The position numbers were made by a program, and so were the translations under genes. The notes under the pieces were generated by a model that was not told the origin of the DNA, searched no databases, and worked only from the letters and a program-made list of their open reading frames with translations. A stretch of 29,866 nt of DNA from Clostridia bacterium. Its GTDB lineage: Bacteria; Bacillota_A; Clostridia; UBA1212; UBA1255. Location of the stretch: NCBI GenBank assembly GCA_017522515.1, contig JAFWZH010000307.1, positions 1-29,866 on the forward strand, given 5' to 3'. Positions 25,721 through 29,866 of the stretch are shown here, piece after piece. Position 1 is the first letter of the stretch, and the number at the start of each line of letters is the position of its first letter.

Positions 25721-27094
25721 CTACTTATAATTCAGCGTTGAAATCAAGCTTCTTGACTGTATATTCAAGTAATTGTTAAACCTAAGGAATTTGTATATCT
25801 GCCTCAAGGTCATCCAAGTATATCTTTCAGGAAGATTCATGTCAAAATTTTCATCAGCCTCAACAATAAGGTTTCGATTCTGTTCCCTGAAGAATCGCCC
25901 TCCTTCCTCCGACTGCAAGGTATCGAAAATTATCTGCTCAGGTCTTGCATTAAGCACATAATCGGCAAAAGGCGGCTTTGCATCACTGCCATATACATTT
26001 CCCGTAAGGCACTGTACCGTTGGCGCAAGTTCAAGGATATCAAAGTTTCCGCACTCCATCTTTGCCTGCACAAGGAAATGATACACACCATTTATTTTCT
26101 TAATAATATACGCACACAATCCCTGTTGCATCGGTTGAATCAATGGCTGACACCACGATTTTACTTCTCGGTTTTCAATCTTTACATTTACGCCTATAAC
26201 CTTGAAATACTTGCCATCAGGACGCGAAATCTCCGTTTCGGTCTTTTGCCAGCCGTCCATTCCTAGTATAGGACACTTTTCAACAATGATGTCATATTTC
26301 GATTTCAGCGAAGTCAACCACGACAAATGCCCTTGTGTACTTATCAGACTATGATTGGTCTTTGAGGAAAGCATCATATCCCTACCAAAATCCGACATTC
26401 CTTCAAAACTGTCAAGAGGAGAAACAAAATCGCTAATCTTCAGTCCAGAAAGCACAGTCCTCGTATCCATATTGACTAGATTGTCGCATCGCATCAGACT
26501 TTTCAACTGGCCTAATGTCATCCACTTGTAATCTGGCAACAAAGGAACATCTTTGTCAACCTTTATTATTATATTCCTATTCCTCTTGCGCAAAAACCTA
26601 GCTCCCTGCTCCGACTGAAGCTGGTCCAGTATTATTTCGTGAGGCTTGACATTTACAAAATATTCAAGATAGTTCGGACTTTTGCCCTCGTGAACCCGAC
26701 AATAATTGCTTTTTGTTGCCTGCAAAGTGGGAGATATTTGCACACAATTCACATTACCAGGTTCTATTTTTGCCTGCATCAAAAAATACAAGACTCCATC
26801 AATCTCCTTTGTCAGAATACCAAGATACCCGACCTCTGGCTGGAAAATTATCGGCTGCCTCCAATGCAACTTCCGTTCATATTCCGCATTAACATCTATT
26901 CCATTTATTGAAAAGAATTTTCCAGATTCATGATGGAGACTGCCATCTTCCTTGGCATACCACTTCTCCATTTCAGCAAAAGGAATTTGCTTTATAGAAA
27001 CGCTAACCTCCTCATTGCGCCGTTTTATCCACTGCTTGATTTCATCGGTGGAGTTAAATGGATTATGTTCTGTTAAAAGTGATCTAAGAATCAT
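25721..27094 (-). CDS. NDP-hexose 2,3-dehydratase (EvaA/TylX3/SpnO family)
   Basis: A 457-residue protein of two tandem homologous halves (~1-225 and ~235-457), the known architecture of NDP-hexose 2,3-dehydratases. Paired motifs are QAKIEPGN (107-114) with QAKMECGN (343-350), and QSEQGARF (160-167) with QSEEGGRF (394-401); each half ends in YxWMTLxQ. The family removes the C2 hydroxyl from NDP-4-keto-6-deoxyglucose, giving a 3,4-diketo-2,6-dideoxy sugar. It is best known from actinomycete antibiotic sugars. It begins 2 bp after wzt and is followed at once by the Gfo/Idh/MocA and aminotransferase genes. The rml genes that would supply dTDP-4-keto-6-deoxyglucose are outside the window. Confidence 0.93.
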   Translation of the reverse strand: MILRSLLTEHNPFNSTDEIKQWIKRRNEEVSVSIKQIPFAEMEKWYAKEDGSLHHESGKFFSINGIDVNAEYERKLHWRQPIIFQPEVGYLGILTKEIDGVLYFLMQAKIEPGNVNCVQISPTLQATKSNYCRVHEGKSPNYLEYFVNVKPHEIILDQLQSEQGARFLRKRNRNIIIKVDKDVPLLPDYKWMTLGQLKSLMRCDNLVNMDTRTVLSGLKISDFVSPLDSFEGMSDFGRDMMLSSKTNHSLISTQGHLSWLTSLKSKYDIIVEKCPILGMDGWQKTETEISRPDGKYFKVIGVNVKIENREVKSWCQPLIQPMQQGLCAYIIKKINGVYHFLVQAKMECGNFDILELAPTVQCLTGNVYGSDAKPPFADYVLNARPEQIIFDTLQSEEGGRFFREQNRNLIVEADENFDMNLPERYTWMTLRQIYKFLRFNNYLNIQSRSLISTLNYK

Positions 27095-27096
27095 TG

Positions 27097-28377
27097 TCAG
27101 CCAATTTTTTCTTCAGTATAATCAAATTTCGGTCTTACATCACCAGGCTCCCTCCCCATCCACGAACCTAAATCAGACTGCTTGTTTGCCAATGTAAACG
27201 ATACCACATCATTTTCTATAAGAATCACACGGCTTCTATCTTTCACAACATACATATCAACCATATAGTTGCCCCAATTCAAAAAGTTTGCAGGTATTTT
27301 ACAAACCTGCAAGTACACCCCTTCTTTATGTTCGAATGGAATACACCTTCCTCCTCCTGATGAAGAAAAAATCTTATATCCCTGTTCATTCTTAAAATGA
27401 AATGTCAAATGAAACTGATTGTATGGTTCTTTCAATCTATACCGAATAAGCATTTCTATATCGTGGTCAACCCGCATAACGTCACCATAATCACCATCCA
27501 CCTTGCGTACACCAATTTCCAAAAGTTCAAAACCTTCCTTCTTTACTTCGGGAACATTCCATACCTTATGATTTTCAATATTTCCATCTCCCCTTAAATA
27601 ATGGCTTACTATCGTATCGACATCACCAGAGTCAACAAGCATACCATTCTGCAGAATCACACCCCTTTTACAAAGGCTCTTTACCGCTGCCATATTATGG
27701 CTCACAAACAGCACCGTCCTACCTTCCCCCTTGCTTACATCCTGCATCTTGCCTATGGCTTTCTTTTGAAATTCGGCATCACCTACAGCAAGGACCTCAT
27801 CTACAACAAGGATTTCGGGGTCGAGGTGGGCAGCAATGGCAAAGCCGAGGCGAACGGTCATACCACTGGAGTAGCGTTTTACAGGAGTATCTATGTAGCG
27901 TTCGCAACCGGAGAAATCGACAATCTCGTCGAGTTTGCGAGTGATTTCCTGCTTGGTCATTCCCATAATTGCACCGTTCATATAGATGTTTTCACGACCA
28001 GTCATTTCAGGATGAAAACCTGTGCCAACTTCAAGAAGAGAGGCTATACGACCTTTGTACTTGATGCTGCCAGTTGTAGGTTTGGTTACACGCGATAGCA
28101 ATTTCAGCAAGGTGGATTTGCCCGCACCGTTCTTGCCGATAATGCCGACGACATCGCCCTGCTCGATTTCCATGTTTATGTCCTTCAAAGCCCACACATA
28201 TTCGCTGTCGGCCTTTTGGGAACGATCGTTCACAGAACCAATTTTCAGATACGGGTCTTCCTTGCGAAGAATTTTGGTTGTCCACCACCTGTTCAGGTCG
28301 TGGCTCAAGGTTCCCGTCGAGATTACACCCAGACGGTATTGCTTCGAAACGTTTTCTATTTTTATTGCTGTTGACAT
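27097..28377 (-). CDS. wzt: ABC transporter ATP-binding protein, polysaccharide export (Wzt)
   Basis: 426 residues from the ATG at 28377 (MSTAIKIENVSKQYRLG); the TTG three codons earlier is less likely. ATPase motifs are complete: Walker A GKNGAGKST (81-89), signature YSSGM (169-173), Walker B LVVDE (190-194) and H227. Residues ~270-426 form the C-terminal beta-sandwich domain (Wzt_C), which in O-antigen exporters binds the finished glycan. It energises export of the completed, undecaprenyl-linked polysaccharide across the inner membrane with a Wzm permease. No Wzm gene lies in the window; the space upstream holds heptamer repeats and the AbiE pair. Confidence 0.94.
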   Translation of the reverse strand: MSTAIKIENVSKQYRLGVISTGTLSHDLNRWWTTKILRKEDPYLKIGSVNDRSQKADSEYVWALKDINMEIEQGDVVGIIGKNGAGKSTLLKLLSRVTKPTTGSIKYKGRIASLLEVGTGFHPEMTGRENIYMNGAIMGMTKQEITRKLDEIVDFSGCERYIDTPVKRYSSGMTVRLGFAIAAHLDPEILVVDEVLAVGDAEFQKKAIGKMQDVSKGEGRTVLFVSHNMAAVKSLCKRGVILQNGMLVDSGDVDTIVSHYLRGDGNIENHKVWNVPEVKKEGFELLEIGVRKVDGDYGDVMRVDHDIEMLIRYRLKEPYNQFHLTFHFKNEQGYKIFSSSGGGRCIPFEHKEGVYLQVCKIPANFLNWGNYMVDMYVVKDRSRVILIENDVVSFTLANKQSDLGSWMGREPGDVRPKFDYTEEKIG

Positions 28378-28395
28378 AGACGGCAAAATTAATTA

Positions 28396-28493
28396 ATAAT
28401 TGATAATGGACAATGGATAATTGATAATTGATAATTGATAATGGATAATTGATAATTGATAATTGATAATGGATAATGGATAATGGACAATTA
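28396..28493. repeat. heptamer array between wzt and the AbiE pair (14 units)
   Basis: Fourteen gapless 7-bp units: ATAATTG, ATAATGG, ACAATGG, three ATAATTG, ATAATGG, three ATAATTG, three ATAATGG, ACAATTA. The last unit includes the stop codon of the broken AbiEii gene, and the array ends 18 bp before the wzt ATG. The unit is the same as in the array at 29572-29634, in the same orientation. Confidence 0.92.
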
Positions 28494-28750
28494 TTTGTGG
28501 CGAGATGTTATTATACCTATAATCCTTACCATAGCTTGAAAAATTTCATCTGCAGAAGGTATTTCCTTATATGACAATTCGGGCAGTTCTCGCAGATATG
28601 TTGCCTGCAGTCGTTCCCAGACTCCTCGAAAATCTTTAAGTAAAGGTATATCCAATAATCCTTCTCAACAAATTCGCGCTTTATGCGAAAATGCTGAGAA
28701 GTCATTTCTACAGCCTGCGAGAAAAGCTCTTTATTTTTATGCAAATTCAT
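28491..28750 (-). pseudogene. AbiEii-type toxin (nucleotidyltransferase) remnant, internally deleted and frameshifted
   Basis: An ATG at 28750 overlaps the stop of the AbiEi-like gene by 4 bp. Residues 1-34 (MNLHKNKELFSQAVEM...REFVEKDYWI) match the conserved AbiEii N-terminus ending in EKDYWI. The GG(T)SL nucleotidyltransferase core is missing. Immediately afterwards another frame (+1) reads PLLKDFRGVWERLQATYLRELPELSYKEIPSADEIFQAM to a stop at 28491, which is the C-terminal part of an AbiEii protein. So most of the gene has been lost and the ends joined out of frame. The in-frame product stops at 28526 and cannot be an active toxin. Confidence 0.75.
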
Positions 28751-29466
28751 ACAATCCTCCATTCTTTAGCATTAGGCAAGACATTTTCGGAAATACCCAA
28801 TTTATACACAGTTGCTGCATTTAGCGACTTTTTCAATGATCCAGCATCGTCGCCAATGCTCTCCAACAGCGCACCCAGCACGGCACGCACCGAACTTGTA
28901 TATGACAACGCAAGACGGGCAATATCTTTTCGCTCTTTTGTATTCAGTGCGACCAATATATTCTTTAAAACCGCAATTGCAGCATCAGGTGTCGTTGCCG
29001 GAATATGACGAATAAATCTTATCGCATCCAACAATTGTAACAAATGCACGTTATTCCTTGTAATTACATTATGTTGTAACACAAAATTTATTTTGTTTTC
29101 GCCTCGCATTATAGCACGTCGATACGTATTAGTGCCAATATGATATGCAGAAGATATTTGTGTAGTAAGCCCCATTTGTGCAAAAGCGCGAGTTCCTGTA
29201 ATGTATCCGATTATTGATTTCCCCTTATACAAAAATTCGCGTAACAACCAATCACTTGATGGAGGCATAATTCCAAATACAGATTGCTTCGGCTTATCGT
29301 ATTTACCCTTTGACAATTTCCTTATCTCACCATCGCGAACCATTTTATTGAGTATCCTACTCACAACTGAAGGACTTTTCACAACATCATAGAAATCGGA
29401 TGATGTGAAAACATATCCAGACCTAAACCTATTTATCTTATTTCTAACTAAATCAATATTTTGCAT
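28747..29466 (-). CDS. AbiEi-like (DUF6088) antitoxin
   Basis: A 239-residue protein. The N-terminal ~55 residues form a winged helix (FTSSDFYDVVKSPSVVSRILNKMVRDGEIRKLSKGKY), typical of DUF6088/AbiEi antitoxins. The following part contains IIGYITGTRAFAQMGLTTQ and LQLLDAIRFIRHIPATTPDAAI as in that family. In type IV AbiE systems this protein represses the operon and counters the AbiEii toxin. Here the partner is a remnant, so any remaining function would be as a DNA-binding protein. A good promoter lies about 60 bp upstream. Confidence 0.85.
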   Translation of the reverse strand: MQNIDLVRNKINRFRSGYVFTSSDFYDVVKSPSVVSRILNKMVRDGEIRKLSKGKYDKPKQSVFGIMPPSSDWLLREFLYKGKSIIGYITGTRAFAQMGLTTQISSAYHIGTNTYRRAIMRGENKINFVLQHNVITRNNVHLLQLLDAIRFIRHIPATTPDAAIAVLKNILVALNTKERKDIARLALSYTSSVRAVLGALLESIGDDAGSLKKSLNAATVYKLGISENVLPNAKEWRIV

Positions 29467-29527
29467 ATCATAATTCAGAATACAAAAAACTAAAAAATCA
29501 AGTTTTTTACGTAAATAAATTGACTTG

Positions 29528-29558
29528 CAAAAATAAGAAATATTTCTATTCCGGCAAA
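29528..29558 (-). promoter_or_regulatory. promoter of the AbiE-type operon
   Basis: On the minus strand TTTG (29555-29558), a 19-bp spacer, then TATTTTTG (29528-29535) fits the Bacteroidetes consensus exactly. The gene starts about 60 bp downstream; the leader could hold an operator for the AbiEi protein, although I see no clear inverted repeat. Confidence 0.6.
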
Positions 29559-29571
29559 TACGAACACATGA

Positions 29572-29634
29572 ACAATTGATAATGGATAATGGACAATGGA
29601 TAATGGATAATTGACAATGGGCAATGGATAATTA
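29572..29634. repeat. heptamer array on the right side of the AbiE pair (9 units)
   Basis: Nine gapless 7-bp units: ACAATTG, ATAATGG, ATAATGG, ACAATGG, ATAATGG, ATAATTG, ACAATGG, GCAATGG, ATAATTA. Same consensus and orientation as 28396-28493. It lies 13 bp upstream of the -33 box of the AbiE promoter, so the two arrays enclose the whole operon including its promoter. Confidence 0.92.
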
Positions 29635-29866
29635 TTTTGAACATCGATGCAAAGCATTGCGTCGCTACTGGGTTTACAATTTAATTATTACATTCTATTT
29701 GTCCGAAATGCAACCATTTTTTTAGGGGAACTATATACAAGTTGACTAAATTTTGTGCTATTAAACTGTCATTGCTTGTTTCACTGCGCGAGCTAAAGGT
29801 TCCACAAGTTAGAACAATAACGCGATACGGAACGGGGAGCGTAATATTGTTCAACTGTGCGGAATC
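29635..29866. other. end of window without a recognisable gene; small palindrome at 29645-29664
   Basis: An imperfect palindrome (CGATGCAA, AGCA, TTGCGTCG) directly follows the heptamer array and recalls short palindromic repeats seen in Bacteroidetes and cyanobacteria. Beyond it, two open frames run off the right edge: a minus-strand frame from the edge to a stop at 29681, and a plus-strand frame from a TTG near 29742. Neither resembles a family I know, and neither can be supported as a gene. Confidence 0.4.

Noticed and set aside
28377..28391. Promoter for wzt with -7 box TAATTTTG at 28384-28391
   Set aside because: It would start transcription almost at the ATG (leaderless), has no matching -33 box, and TAnnTTTG-like words are frequent by chance in such AT-rich DNA.
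28396..28493. CRISPR array
   Set aside because: Units are 7 bp, contiguous and without spacers; no cas genes are present.
29681..29866. Minus-strand open frame of about 61 codons entering from the right edge
   Set aside because: It has no start in the window, no recognisable motif, and is of a length that occurs by chance; the opposite strand is open as well.

Overview
The window is AT-rich DNA from a member of the Bacteroidetes (probably order Bacteroidales). The case rests on upstream elements of the Bacteroidetes sigma type (TTTG, 19-21 bp, TAnnTTTG), the near absence of Shine-Dalgarno sequences, and the gene families present: AAA-ATPase-like/PD-(D/E)XK proteins, four-helix-bundle proteins, RecG-like AlbA proteins, and tandem 7-bp repeat arrays. 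Every gene I can support is on the minus strand, so the window reads biologically from right to left. I see no tRNA, rRNA, CRISPR array or recognisable insertion sequence.

About 28.4 kb down to 2.0 kb is a surface-polysaccharide (O-antigen or capsule) cluster. It opens with wzt, the ATPase of an ABC polysaccharide exporter. No Wzx flippase, Wzy polymerase or Wzm permease gene lies in the window, which fits ABC-transporter export with the permease outside the right edge. Next come an NDP-hexose 2,3-dehydratase, a Gfo/Idh/MocA reductase, a DegT/VioA-like aminotransferase and a WbqC-family protein. Together they look like a route to a 2,6-dideoxy or 4-amino-2,4,6-trideoxy sugar. Then follow two SDR sugar epimerase/dehydratases, a polysaccharide-deacetylase-like protein, two hexapeptide acyltransferases, gmd and fcl (GDP-L-fucose), and ten glycosyltransferases (GT4, GT2, a rhamnosyltransferase-like protein and a DUF616 protein). 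Gene junctions are tight, often 4-bp ATGA overlaps, so most of the cluster is probably one or a few transcripts.

The polysaccharide genes are interrupted by genes of other kinds. Three ATPases of different families, each ending in a PD-(D/E)XK-like nuclease motif, lie at 407-2002, 5089-6429 and 6629-8170. The last two have related upstream regions and a 40-bp direct repeat with a hairpin. A four-helix-bundle gene sits between gmd and fcl, and an AbiE-type toxin-antitoxin pair sits just upstream of wzt. Both of these accessory units are bounded on each side by short tandem arrays with exactly 7-bp periodicity.

Three accessory genes look as if their middles are missing, with N- and C-terminal ends joined: a DUF4062/RecG-like gene at the left edge, a RecG-like AlbA gene inside the cluster (which also carries a tandem duplication of its winged helix), and the AbiEii toxin gene (joined out of frame). 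The most unusual aspects are the heptamer-bounded cassettes, this repeated loss of gene middles, and the deoxyaminosugar gene set.
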